Origin: JBDGYE01 sp039584255
GTDB lineage: Bacteria; Gemmatimonadota; Gemmatimonadetes; Palauibacterales; Palauibacteraceae
Reading direction: 5' to 3'
DNA: 64,000 nt
Assembly: GCA_039584255.1 (NCBI GenBank)
Contig: JBDGYE010000007.1
Span: 9,663-73,662 of the forward strand
In this document: one piece after another, positions 23,526-32,375 of the stretch
Position numbering within the stretch: the first letter of the stretch is position 1
Layout: every line of letters starts with the position of its first letter
Translations under genes and position numbers: made by a program
The notes under the pieces: generated by a model
What the model was told of the DNA's origin: nothing
Seen by the model: only the letters and a program-made list of their open reading frames with translations
Database searches by the model: none

Positions 23526-26500
23526 ATGGCAGACGAAGCAGGACTGAGACAGCTCAGCCTGGAAGGGGCTCAGGCTTCTGACGGGGTGGCCGAGCGCTTC
23601 CACATGAGAGCGCCTCGGCCCCTGGTCGGCAGCATCCTCTGGACACCCGTCTCGCCCGACGCACCCGCCGAGGTGGAGGGCGCGTACGATGTCTTCATCA
23701 CGCAGAGGGCCCTGGGCGACCTGCTCGATCACCTCGCGACGGCTCCTTCCGGCGAACGGCCATTCGGTCTTCTGTCCGGGGACCTTTGTGAGGACCTCGA
23801 TGTCGGAGCCCGCTACGTGATCATCAGCGGCGTTTGCCGCTCTTCCGTCCCCCTCTCGGACGATCCTGGCGATCAGATACTGCCGAAAGCCTGGGAGGCG
23901 CTTCGGCGCCTTGCGGCAGGGATGCAGGGTAACCTGGTCGGGTGGTACCTGCGCAGCACGAAAGGTCAGCTGGAGCTCTCCGGAGACGAGCTGCTCTCGC
24001 ACGAGAAGTACTTCAGCGAGCCGTGGCACAGTGCCATCATCGTCTCGGCCGACCGGGATGAGCCTGGAGGCGGATTCCTGCGGCGAACCTCGCGCGGGTT
24101 CTCACCATCCGAGGCGCTGCCCTTCTACGAGGTCGTGACGTCTCGGGCGCTCAGCAAGGGAGAAAAGCGGACCCTGCTCGACTGGAGGAACGTCCAGACC
24201 GCGGACTCGGTCGTCCCCGGTCAGCTCGCTCCCGAGACCAGCAAGCGCGTCATGCGGGCGGCGGAGCGCTCACAGATCGGGAGCGGAGCGGAGGTCGCGG
24301 ATGCGACCGCCGATGGTCCTACCGATGGGTCCGCGCTGAGTGTTCCCTCCGTGACAGGTGCGCCTGGCGTCTTCGCCGAGGAGGTCGCTAGACGCTCTAT
24401 CCTGGCCGCTGCCGCGAAGACAGCGGCAGAGATGGCAGAGAGGCGCGAACGGGCCGAGGCGGCGGCACGCGAGGCGGAAGAAGAAGCGGCCCGGCGAGCC
24501 GAAGAGCTGCAAGCGGCCCGAACCGCAGCGGAGGAAGCGGCCCGCAAGGCAGCCGAAGAGGCGGCCGAGAGAGAAGAAGCCGAGGCCGCCGTCGAGCGAC
24601 GCCAGGCGGAAGACCTCGCCCGGCAGGCGGAAGAGGCCGCTCGAGTCGCCGACGAGGAAGCTGCGCGTAGAGCCGTGGCCCTGACCTCTGCCCAGGAGGC
24701 TGCCGATAACGCAGAGAGCAGGGCGAACGAGCTTGAAACCGCCCTGAGGGCGACGGAAGCAGATGCGGCCCGGCGTGTGGCAGAGGAGAACGCGGCGCGT
24801 GTGGCGGCCGAACAGGAGGCCGCCCGTCGCGCGGAGGAGGTGGCACTGGCAAAGGCGGCCGAGGAGGAAGCGGAGAGGAGGGCCGCCGAGCTGGAGGCGA
24901 CATTGAAGGCCGCCGAAGAGGCGAGGAAGGAGGCCGAAGAGGAGGCCATGCGGCGGGCCGCCCAAGCCGAGGCGGCACGGAGGGCGGCCGAGGAGGAGGC
25001 GGCGCGACAAGCGGCCGAGCTCGAAGCCACCCTCGAGGCAGCCGAAGCGGCACGGAAGGAGGCCGAGGAGGAGGCGAATCGGAAGGCCGCGGAGGCTCAG
25101 GCGGCGCGGAAGGCGGCGGAAGAGGAAGCCGCCCAGCGAGCGGCTGAGCTGGAAGCCACCCTCGAGGCTGCCGAGGCCGCCAGGAAATCCGCCGAGGAGG
25201 AGGCTGCTCAGCGAGCCGCGGAAGCCCAGGCCGCCCGGAAGGCGGCGGAAGAAAAAGCTGCCCAGCGAGCGGCTGAGCTGGAAGCCACCCTGGAGGCGAC
25301 CGATGCCGGTAGAAAGGCCGCCGAGGAGGAGGCAGCTCGGAGGGCCACCGAGCTCGAGGCCGCCCGGAAGGCCGCCGAGGCGGAAGCCGAGCGGCAAGCC
25401 GCGGAGCTGAAGGCCACCCTCGAGGCTGCCGACGCCGCTCGCCGGGCCGCCGAGAAGAAGGCCGAGCGGCAGGCCGCGGAGCTCGAGGCCGCTCGGAAGG
25501 CCGCCGAGGCGGAAGCCGAGCGGCAGGCCGCGGAGCTTCAGGCCACCCTGGAGGCTGCCGATGCCGCCCGCCGGGCCGCCGAGGAGAAGGCAACCCGCAG
25601 GTCCGAGGAGCTCGAGGCCGCCCGGAAGGCCGCCGAGGAGGAGGCCGAGCGGCAGGCCGCGGAGCTCCAGTCCACTCTCGAGGCAGCGGAGTCCGCTAGA
25701 CGAGAGGCAGAGGCGGAGGCGGCCCGCCGGACCGAGGAGCTCGAGGCCGCCCGGAAGGCCGCCGAGGAGGAGGCCGAGCGGCGAGCCGCGGAGGCGGAAG
25801 CGGCGATCCAGGCGGTAGAACAGGAGGCCGCGCGACAGTCAGCGGAAGCCGAGGCCGCTCGCACCGCCGCCGAGGAGGAAGCCGCGCGCCGCCGCGAGGA
25901 GGCGGAAGCACACAAGGCCGCCAAGGAAGAAGCCGTTCGTCGAATGGCGGAGCTCGAGTCCGCTCGAAAGAAAGCCGAAGAAGAAGCGTTGCGGTGGGCC
26001 GCGGAAGCCGAGGCCGCCCGGAGCGCCGCCGAGGAGGAAACGGCCCGCATGGCGGCCGAGCTCGAGGAGACGCGAGAGGCGGCTGCCACAGCTCGGCAGG
26101 TGGCGGAACAGGAGGCCGCCCGGCGTTCCGCAGAGGTGGAAGCGGCCAAAAGGGTGGCGGAGGAATCCGAACGGCGGGCACGGGATGCGGAAACCGCTCG
26201 TCGATCCGCCGAGGCCGAGGCCGAGACACGCAGGTCGGAGGAAGCCGCCCGCAGAGCGGCCGAGGCAGCCGCTCTCGAGAAGGCGGCCGAGCTGGAGGCC
26301 GCCCGCGAAGCAGCCCAAGATGAGGCCGAACGGCGAGCTGCCGAGGCCGAATCAGCGCGCAGGGAGGCCGAAGAGGAGGCCAAGCAGCGAAAAGCAGAGG
26401 CCGCCGCGCGAAAGGCCGCCGAGAAGGAGGCCGCGCGTAGAGCCGATGAGCTGACGGAGGCCCGAAAGCTAGTGGAAAAGGAGGCCACGCGGCGGACGGA

Positions 26501-28016
26501 GGAGGCGGAGGTCGCCCTGAAGGCGGCGAAGCGGGAGGCGGGACGGCGGAAGAAGGAGGAGGAAGCCCGCAAGGCTGCAGAGAAGGAGGCCGCCCGGAGG
26601 GCCTCGGAGCTCGAGAAGGCCAGAGCGGCAGCGGAGGAAGAGGCTGCCCGCAAGGCGGACGAGGCCGAGGCTGCCCTCGAGGCCGCGCGAATGGAGGCCG
26701 AGCGGCGTGAAGCCGCCGAGCGCGAAGCTGCGGACCGGAGCTCCGAACTGGAGGAAGCTCAGAAGGCGGCCGAGGAAGCCGTTCGGCAGGCAACCGAGAA
26801 GCGGGCTGCGCAGCAGGCGATCCAGCAGGAGGCCGACCGGCGGACGGCCGAGGAGGAAGCAACCCTCAACGCGGCCGAGCAGAAGGTCTCTCACAAGGCT
26901 GCCGAGCTGGAGGCTGCACGGGAGGCTGCTGAGGAAAAGGTCGCCCAGATGGCGGCGGAGGCGGAAGCGGCCAGGGAGTCGGCCCGCCTCGAGGCGGAGC
27001 GCCGCGAGCAGGCGGAGGCGGCGGCCGCGGCGAGGGTCGACGAGCTGGAGCGCGCCCGGCAGGCCGCCGAGCAGGAGGCCGCGCGCATGGCCGCGCGCGC
27101 CCAGAAGGTGGCGGAGGTGGCGCGCCAGGAGCTGACCCGTCTCAGAGTGGAGCGAAAGGCGCTGGAGGAGGGCGCGGCACGCAGGATCGCGGCGATCGAT
27201 GCCGAGCGCCGTGCAGCCGAGCGAGAGGCTGTGCGGCGGAGGGACGAGGAGGTGACCCGCGAAGCGTCGTCTGACGCGGCCCGGCAGGCGGAGGAGGAGG
27301 CGGAGCGAAGGGCTGCCCGAGAAGCAGCCTTCCGCCGGGCGGAGGAAGCGGTCACGAGAAGGGCGGAGCAGGACTCCCTACGTCTGGCAGCCGAGGCCGC
27401 TGCGCCCAGGGATCAGGAGCGAGAGGCGGAACGGGATGCCGCCCCGGCAGCCGCAGAACAGCCACCGCACAGGAAGTGGAGAAAGAGGCTGAGCCAGGCC
27501 GGTAACATCGCGGCCAGCATCGGGATCATCTCGATCGCCGCTGTCGGCGCCGAGAGGATCGTAGGCTCATCCGACCCGCGCATCGAAGAGGCTGTGCAGA
27601 CTCTTCCGCCGGCAGTCACCGGAGACGACGAGGCGATTCCGCAGGCGCCCGGGGCAATCGAGCTGCCACCCCTAGCGGGAATCCAGCAAGTGCCGGGCTC
27701 CGGAGAGCTGTCGGTCGTACCTCCGAGCACCGACCCAGACGTGAAGGCGCTGGACTCCTGGGCGGGTTCGCTCGCCAGCGTAATTCAGGCGTTCCAGGAG
27801 GCCGCGGCGAGGCATGGCGCCGGCACCACGGCCTGTTCCGACCTCCAGGCGGCGTTCATCCTCGTGGATGAGACCTGGCTCGACTACAACGTCGACGGGA
27901 TCTCAAAGGTCGTTGAAGACCTCGACCCCGAGCGGATGGACCGTCACGAGAGCCTGTCCAAAGACGTCCGCCAGGTCGAGCTCTCGCTGACTGCGTCGGG
28001 CTGCGAGAGACCCTGA
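23526..28016 (+). CDS. giant Ala/Glu/Arg-rich helical membrane protein with degenerate MPN domain
   Basis: A 1,496-residue protein from the chosen ATG (weak leader; the frame is open to 23178). Residues about 40-210 look like an MPN/JAB1 fold: 'YDVFITQRALGDLLDHL', 'GLLSGDLCED', then 'GNLVGWYLRSTKGQLELSGD' and 'LLSHEKYFSEPWHSAIIVSA'. The HxH pair of JAMM enzymes is replaced by L-R-S and the SxxD aspartate by Glu, so it should be catalytically dead. Residues about 290-1310 are almost pure A/E/R/K/Q helix, including seven exact 43-residue repeats. One membrane helix ('AGNIAASIGIISIAAVGA', about 1325-1345) is followed by about 150 residues outside. A rod-like scaffold or tether is likely. I know no named family with this layout. 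Confidence 0.8.
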   Translation: MADEAGLRQLSLEGAQASDGVAERFHMRAPRPLVGSILWTPVSPDAPAEVEGAYDVFITQRALGDLLDHLATAPSGERPFGLLSGDLCEDLDVGARYVIISGVCRSSVPLSDDPGDQILPKAWEALRRLAAGMQGNLVGWYLRSTKGQLELSGDELLSHEKYFSEPWHSAIIVSADRDEPGGGFLRRTSRGFSPSEALPFYEVVTSRALSKGEKRTLLDWRNVQTADSVVPGQLAPETSKRVMRAAERSQIGSGAEVADATADGPTDGSALSVPSVTGAPGVFAEEVARRSILAAAAKTAAEMAERRERAEAAAREAEEEAARRAEELQAARTAAEEAARKAAEEAAEREEAEAAVERRQAEDLARQAEEAARVADEEAARRAVALTSAQEAADNAESRANELETALRATEADAARRVAEENAARVAAEQEAARRAEEVALAKAAEEEAERRAAELEATLKAAEEARKEAEEEAMRRAAQAEAARRAAEEEAARQAAELEATLEAAEAARKEAEEEANRKAAEAQAARKAAEEEAAQRAAELEATLEAAEAARKSAEEEAAQRAAEAQAARKAAEEKAAQRAAELEATLEATDAGRKAAEEEAARRATELEAARKAAEAEAERQAAELKATLEAADAARRAAEKKAERQAAELEAARKAAEAEAERQAAELQATLEAADAARRAAEEKATRRSEELEAARKAAEEEAERQAAELQSTLEAAESARREAEAEAARRTEELEAARKAAEEEAERRAAEAEAAIQAVEQEAARQSAEAEAARTAAEEEAARRREEAEAHKAAKEEAVRRMAELESARKKAEEEALRWAAEAEAARSAAEEETARMAAELEETREAAATARQVAEQEAARRSAEVEAAKRVAEESERRARDAETARRSAEAEAETRRSEEAARRAAEAAALEKAAELEAAREAAQDEAERRAAEAESARREAEEEAKQRKAEAAARKAAEKEAARRADELTEARKLVEKEATRRTEEAEVALKAAKREAGRRKKEEEARKAAEKEAARRASELEKARAAAEEEAARKADEAEAALEAARMEAERREAAEREAADRSSELEEAQKAAEEAVRQATEKRAAQQAIQQEADRRTAEEEATLNAAEQKVSHKAAELEAAREAAEEKVAQMAAEAEAARESARLEAERREQAEAAAAARVDELERARQAAEQEAARMAARAQKVAEVARQELTRLRVERKALEEGAARRIAAIDAERRAAEREAVRRRDEEVTREASSDAARQAEEEAERRAAREAAFRRAEEAVTRRAEQDSLRLAAEAAAPRDQEREAERDAAPAAAEQPPHRKWRKRLSQAGNIAASIGIISIAAVGAERIVGSSDPRIEEAVQTLPPAVTGDDEAIPQAPGAIELPPLAGIQQVPGSGELSVVPPSTDPDVKALDSWAGSLASVIQAFQEAAARHGAGTTACSDLQAAFILVDETWLDYNVDGISKVVEDLDPERMDRHESLSKDVRQVELSLTASGCERP
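24882..25784 (+). repeat. seven in-frame 129-base tandem repeats
   Basis: Units begin at 24882, 25011, 25140, 25269, 25398, 25527 and 25656, exactly 129 bases apart, each encoding 43 residues starting A-A-E-L-(E/K/Q)-(A/S)-T-L. The copies diverge at many third positions yet keep perfect length. The ratio 43/12 = 3.58 residues per turn fits a straight single helix better than a heptad coiled coil. Confidence 0.9.
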
Positions 28017-28030
28017 GGTCGCAGCGCCTC

Positions 28031-28555
28031 TCAAGGCGCGGGCGAGTGCTCGGAAGCCCGCCACTCGGTGGCCGGCTTGCTGTCGTAGATCACTTCCTCG
28101 TAGCCGTCGGCGACCGACCTCGCGGCGGCCAGGCAGTCTCGATCGCCGGCCAGCTCCACCGCGAAGCCCATCTCCGCCATCGTCCTCGAGTACTTGAAGC
28201 TACCGGTCTTCCCGCGGACGGCGTTGTGCGTACTGTCGACCGCCGCTGCCAACTCCTCGGGGGTCTCGGCGCCGCACCGAGCGGACAGGCTCTCGAACAG
28301 GACGCGGTATTGCTCGACATCGGCGTTCGCTACCACTGACCTGCCGGCATCCTCAGCCGCCATGCGCGCGGCGAATGGCGCGTCCGAAGCCACGTAGAAC
28401 CTGTCCTCCGGCCTCGGCAGCCCAGGCTCGCGAGGCTCGGGCCATGCTCGCACGAGAACCCAGCCAAAGACGGCGGCCAGCGCCAGCCCGGCCGCTAGAC
28501 GAGACAGTTCGGCGCGTCGCCACGCCGGGTCGTCGGGCATCGAAGTCCAGGTCAT
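28031..28555 (-). CDS. single-pass membrane protein, unknown function
   Basis: A 174-residue protein with one N-terminal membrane helix ('RLAAGLALAAVFGWVLVRAW', about residues 20-40) and a soluble domain of about 130 residues containing 'DVEQYRVLFESLSARCGAET' and 'DRDCLAAARSVADGYEEVIY'. The tail of the giant helical protein ends in a similar small domain with spaced cysteines, and the two genes converge only 14 bases apart, so a functional link is possible but unproven. The start is uncertain (ATG at 28555 or 28540). Family not recognised. Confidence 0.6.
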   Translation of the reverse strand: MTWTSMPDDPAWRRAELSRLAAGLALAAVFGWVLVRAWPEPREPGLPRPEDRFYVASDAPFAARMAAEDAGRSVVANADVEQYRVLFESLSARCGAETPEELAAAVDSTHNAVRGKTGSFKYSRTMAEMGFAVELAGDRDCLAAARSVADGYEEVIYDSKPATEWRASEHSPAP

Positions 28556-28695
28556 CACAACCGAAGTATACGTTGGGCCAGCGGAGGCGCCGCAGGCTCC
28601 TGGCGTACCTACGGTCGGCTATTCAGCCAGTCCGGGATCTTCCCGCTGCGGTCTGCAGGCAGACGAAGGGAACGGGGGTCGTTTCGGAGTGAGGC

Positions 28696-29214
28696 TTACC
28701 TCGTTCCGTCGAAGGCCAGCCGCTCGAAACCCTCGGGTATGGCCGAGAGAAGGCGCAGCGGAACCGATCCCAGCTGGAGCCGCTCGTCCCCCCAGGAACC
28801 AGCCATGCCTACCAACAAGCCGGAGGCTCGAAACTCGAGGAACGACTCTACGGAACCACTCGCTCCGACGCTGCCGGCGAAGACGATGGCGGACGGATCG
28901 ATCAACCAGTGTTCCGCAATGCGAGATCCGCCCGCTGCTATTCCCGTTATGCAGGCCCGATCGGCCGAGATCGTGCCATCCACCCTGGAACCGTTCTGAA
29001 CGAGGATCTCGATCTGACCCGCGCAGACTGCGGCAGAATCCACTGTAGCGCCGTCGGCGGCCAGGAGCTCCAGCCTCCACCTACCGAGATACGTGCCTTG
29101 GACGTCCGGCGGAGGTGGCGGAGACAGCGGTCCCGATGCCTCCTGACGACCGCCTTCGCCTCCGCACGCCACCGAAGCCGCCGACAGCAGAACCGCGAAC
29201 AACTTCCGAACCAT
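28696..29214 (-). CDS. lipoprotein, unknown function
   Basis: A 172-residue predicted lipoprotein: 'MVRKLFAVLLSAASVACGG' with lipobox SVAC, then a Pro-rich linker (SPPPPPD) and a beta-rich domain starting 'VQGTYLGRWRLELLAADGAT', which suggests a lipocalin-like or calycin barrel. GGAGA precedes the chosen ATG. Alone between the membrane protein and the symporter. Family not recognised. Confidence 0.65.
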   Translation of the reverse strand: MVRKLFAVLLSAASVACGGEGGRQEASGPLSPPPPPDVQGTYLGRWRLELLAADGATVDSAAVCAGQIEILVQNGSRVDGTISADRACITGIAAGGSRIAEHWLIDPSAIVFAGSVGASGSVESFLEFRASGLLVGMAGSWGDERLQLGSVPLRLLSAIPEGFERLAFDGTR

Positions 29215-29301
29215 CTCGTCTCCGCGTGGCGGAGTCACGCCTGACGCCAGGCCCCAGCCGGCGACAGGAAACGCTGGCCGCCAGGTCTAGTCAATACAGA
29301 G

Positions 29302-31044
29302 CTATCCGCTCGGCCAGCGCCTCCGCTTCATCGCCTTCCGCTTGGCCTCGTTCTCGCGCCACGGCTTCCGGGCAAAGTAACTGCGGGTCTCCTCCACGAC
29401 CTTCGGGGAGAGAAGCACCAGGGCGATCAGGTTCGGAACGATGACGACGGCCAGGAAGATGTCCCCCAGGTTCCAGATCACCGTCAGCGGGAGAACCGCG
29501 CCCACGAAGTGCATGGTGACGAACGCCATCTTGTAGGGCAGCACCGCCGGCGCCCCGAACAAGTAGTTGGCGCACCGGTCCCCGTAGTAGCTCCACGAGA
29601 TGGCGGTCGAGATGGCGAACAGCAGCACGGCGAGGACGACGATCAGGCCTCCCCAGTCGCCCAGCGGTGAGAGCCCGAGCCGGAACCCCTGTTGGGTTAG
29701 CGGGGCTCCGCTCTCGATCGCCATTCCGTACAGCGACGTGTAGCTCTGACCGTCGTCGCCGACTGCGGTGACATCGGCGGGACGAATCGTGCCGGAGAAC
29801 GGACGCGTCATATCTGCATCCGTGAAGAGCTCCTCGACGGCCACGTCGTGCCAGGCCACGAGCGGCGCCTCCACGGTCCGGGGGTAGCGTCCGTCCTCGA
29901 TCACCAGCTCCTCCGGAGCGTCGGCGTCGGCGCGGCGACCTGCCGCATCCACGGTGACGTAGCTGAGATCACCGCCCGTGAGCGAGATTTCGGTCGGGAT
30001 TCGCGCGTTCCACACGCCGGTAATGATGATCACGAGACCTGTCATCGTGCAGATGACGATCGTATCGATGAAGGGCTCGAGGAGCGCGACCACGCCCTCC
30101 GACACCGGCTCGTCCGTCTTGGCTGCCGCGTGCGCGATCGGAGCCGATCCCTGACCCGCCTCGTTCGAGAAAAGGCCGCGCCGTACACCCCACATCATAG
30201 TCACCAGGAAGGCTCCCACTCCGGTTCCCGCCACGCCGGCGGTCGGGTTGAGCGCCTCACGGACTATCAGTCGGAAGGCCGGAATCACATCACCCATGTT
30301 GAGGAAGATGATGATCAGGGCGCCGAGCACGTACATCGCGGCCATCGCCGGCGCCAGCACGGCCGTCACTCTGCCAATTCGCGTGATCCCGCCCAGGATT
30401 ACCGCTGCCACGATGCCCGAGGTCGCCAGTCCCGTGACCCATGCCGGCAGCCCGAAGGTGGTCCGCATGGTGTCGGCCACCGTATTCGCCTGGATCGCGT
30501 TCCCGGTGAGAAACGCGGTGACGCCCAGGAGGAGGGCGAAGAGCACGGCCATCCACTTCCAGTGCTGACCCAAGCCCTTTTCGATGTAGTACATGGGCCC
30601 GCCGGAGACCGTCCCCTCCCAGGCGTGGCCGTGGGTGGCCTCGATGTTGCGATACTTCTGGGCCAGAGTGACCTCGGTGTACTTGGTGGCCATCCCCAGC
30701 GCGGCCGTGACCCACATCCAGAACAGCGCGCCGGGCCCGCCCCAGTGGATAGCGATGGCGACGCCGGCGATGTTACCGATTCCCACCGTAGCCGAGAGGG
30801 CCGTGGTCAGGGCCTGAAAATGGGATACGTCTCCGGGCTCTTCCGGATCGTCGTACGCCCCCGAGGTCACCTTGAAGCCGTGACCCAGGCGACGGAGCTG
30901 GATGAAACCCAGCCGGAGCGTCAGGAAGACGCCGGTACCCAGCAGGAGCAGGACCATGTAGGGAACTGTCTCGCCCCCCACCGTGATGCCCAGCTCGACG
31001 ACGTACCGGTTACCGAAGTCAGACAGCCGCTGGAAGAAGTCCAT
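29302..31044 (-). CDS. alanine/glycine:cation symporter family transporter, with large insert
   Basis: A 580-residue AGCS-family (sodium:alanine symporter) transporter. Family motifs: 'FQALTTALSATVGIGNIAGV', 'IHWGGPGALFWMWVTAALGM', 'KYTEVTLAQKYRN' and 'RGLFSNEAGQGSAPIAHAAA'. Usual members have about 450-500 residues; here a hydrophilic stretch of about 110 residues after 'IIITGVWN' ('EISLTGGDLSYVTVDAAGRR ... AIESGAPLTQQGFRLGL') enlarges one loop, before the last helices resume at 'WGGLIVVLAVLLFAISTAIS'. Probably imports alanine, glycine or D-amino acids with Na+. Stands alone. Confidence 0.92.
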   Translation of the reverse strand: MDFFQRLSDFGNRYVVELGITVGGETVPYMVLLLLGTGVFLTLRLGFIQLRRLGHGFKVTSGAYDDPEEPGDVSHFQALTTALSATVGIGNIAGVAIAIHWGGPGALFWMWVTAALGMATKYTEVTLAQKYRNIEATHGHAWEGTVSGGPMYYIEKGLGQHWKWMAVLFALLLGVTAFLTGNAIQANTVADTMRTTFGLPAWVTGLATSGIVAAVILGGITRIGRVTAVLAPAMAAMYVLGALIIIFLNMGDVIPAFRLIVREALNPTAGVAGTGVGAFLVTMMWGVRRGLFSNEAGQGSAPIAHAAAKTDEPVSEGVVALLEPFIDTIVICTMTGLVIIITGVWNARIPTEISLTGGDLSYVTVDAAGRRADADAPEELVIEDGRYPRTVEAPLVAWHDVAVEELFTDADMTRPFSGTIRPADVTAVGDDGQSYTSLYGMAIESGAPLTQQGFRLGLSPLGDWGGLIVVLAVLLFAISTAISWSYYGDRCANYLFGAPAVLPYKMAFVTMHFVGAVLPLTVIWNLGDIFLAVVIVPNLIALVLLSPKVVEETRSYFARKPWRENEAKRKAMKRRRWPSG

Positions 31045-31355
31045 CCGCCCCACGTCCGGGTTCAGGTTCGATCACTCTGCCTCTGGTCCTGCGCAAGATC
31101 GAGGAAGATAGGCGGGGGCAGGCGCATCGTGCGAGTCGGCCTCGCAGAGCGCCGTTCCCGAGGCGCGTTATTGCGAGCTCGGAATCGGTATCGTCGACCT
31201 CGTCGGTCCACGACTTGCTCGTTATGCATGGTGCTGGGGATCTCGCGGCGTGGATGCCCCTTACCGCTATGGAGACCGCAAGTCACTATTTAGAAGCATG
31301 TTATGTGGCTGCACACGTAACACGTACGGCGGATTCGACTGTTGGAGGACGGCAA
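31045..31355. other. divergent intergenic region
   Basis: 311 bases between the symporter and a plus-strand membrane protein. AT-richer around 31255-31320, the likely promoter area for the plus-strand gene. No repeat or RNA gene seen. Confidence 0.35.
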
Positions 31356-32108
31356 ATGAGTACCACCAGGAGCAAAGACTGCAGAGTCGGAGTCAGGCTC
31401 AAGCCGTGGGATCTCCAGCGACTGGTCCAGATTCTGGGTGGCGACGAGATGGTGACCGGCCTTTCGGTAGAGCTGTCGGACGGCTGTACGGTGACGCTGG
31501 AGGATGCGTCCGAGTTTGGGGATCTGGATAACGTAAAGGGACGATCCATCAACGCGTTAACTGTCGAGAGCGCGCCTGCCAACTTCCAGTTCAGCGAACA
31601 GTCCCGGTCGAGGCTGGCGGTCGTGACCGTACGGCCCAGTCCCAGCGCCACGGTTAGGTATCACGTCTCGGGGGACGAGCGGGCGGTGATATCGCTGTCC
31701 GCCGAGCTCGACGAATGGGTGAACGCCATCAGTCCCTGGTACGGAAGACTCGCGGCGGCCGACTCCGCGGTCTTTGCCTTTGCCTCGATCGTGCTGCTGG
31801 GGGCCATGATCGCCGGCACCGCTGGCCTATACCTGTGGCTTGGCGGGCAGCCGGGTGTCGCCGCCGATGGAGGCACGGGCTGGGTCGCTCGCTATGCGGT
31901 CTCAGGAGCTTTGCTCGGGCTGCTTGCGCTGGGCACCCTTCTGAACATCCGGCGCCGGCACCTGCTGCCGCTCGTCATGTTCCTCGTAGGTAAAGGAGCC
32001 GATCGCTCCCGCCGCTGCGACCAGCACCGAAAGGTGCTCCTGCAGTCGGGCGCTCTGATGATCGGGCTGGCTCTCTGCGGTTCCGTCCTCGGCGCGCTGG
32101 TCAGTTAG
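31356..32108 (+). CDS. membrane protein with N-terminal soluble domain, unknown function
   Basis: A 250-residue protein; GGAGG lies seven bases before the chosen ATG. Residues 1-120 are a soluble beta-rich domain ('VRLKPWDLQRLVQILGGDEM', 'VELSDGCTVTLEDASEFGDL'). Membrane helices follow at about 148-172 ('AVFAFASIVLLGAMIAGTAG'), 185-205 ('YAVSGALLGLLALGTLLNI') and at the very end ('LMIGLALCGSVLGALVS'). This resembles small 'sensor plus membrane' proteins of unknown role. Family not recognised. Confidence 0.65.
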   Translation: MSTTRSKDCRVGVRLKPWDLQRLVQILGGDEMVTGLSVELSDGCTVTLEDASEFGDLDNVKGRSINALTVESAPANFQFSEQSRSRLAVVTVRPSPSATVRYHVSGDERAVISLSAELDEWVNAISPWYGRLAAADSAVFAFASIVLLGAMIAGTAGLYLWLGGQPGVAADGGTGWVARYAVSGALLGLLALGTLLNIRRRHLLPLVMFLVGKGADRSRRCDQHRKVLLQSGALMIGLALCGSVLGALVS

Positions 32109-32375
32109 AAGCGCGACTCATCCACGTAGCTCGACGGTGCCCCAGAACACCTCGGGGCAGCACCGGCGGCACTGATGGGTTCACCGACATCTTCGGGACT
32201 TGTCCACCCGGCTTCCCCAACCTCGCCGAGGCGGAGGCCGAGGCGGCGCAGCACTACATCCGCAGCCACGTGCCGCCGACCGAGCAGAAGAAGCCACCCT
32301 GGCCAAGCGCAGTCGGGCTGCGGACGCCACCTGTCCGTCACACCAATTCACGACCGCGCGCCTGGTGCCTGGCCT

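Noticed and set aside
24221..26862. Several long Ala/Ser- or Pro/Arg-rich frames opposite the giant helical protein.
   Set aside because: They are antisense products of the repeated GC-rich codons, without ribosome sites or family motifs.
24400..27400. Regular repeats that might be taken for a CRISPR array or minisatellite.
   Set aside because: The 129-base units are continuous coding sequence with conserved protein register and no spacers.
32160..32310. A plus-strand stretch reading 'GFTDIFGTCPPGFPNLAEAE' that looks protein-like.
   Set aside because: No start codon or ribosome site fits, the frame runs into the antisense of the kinase, and I do not recognise the sequence; at most a trace of a lost gene.
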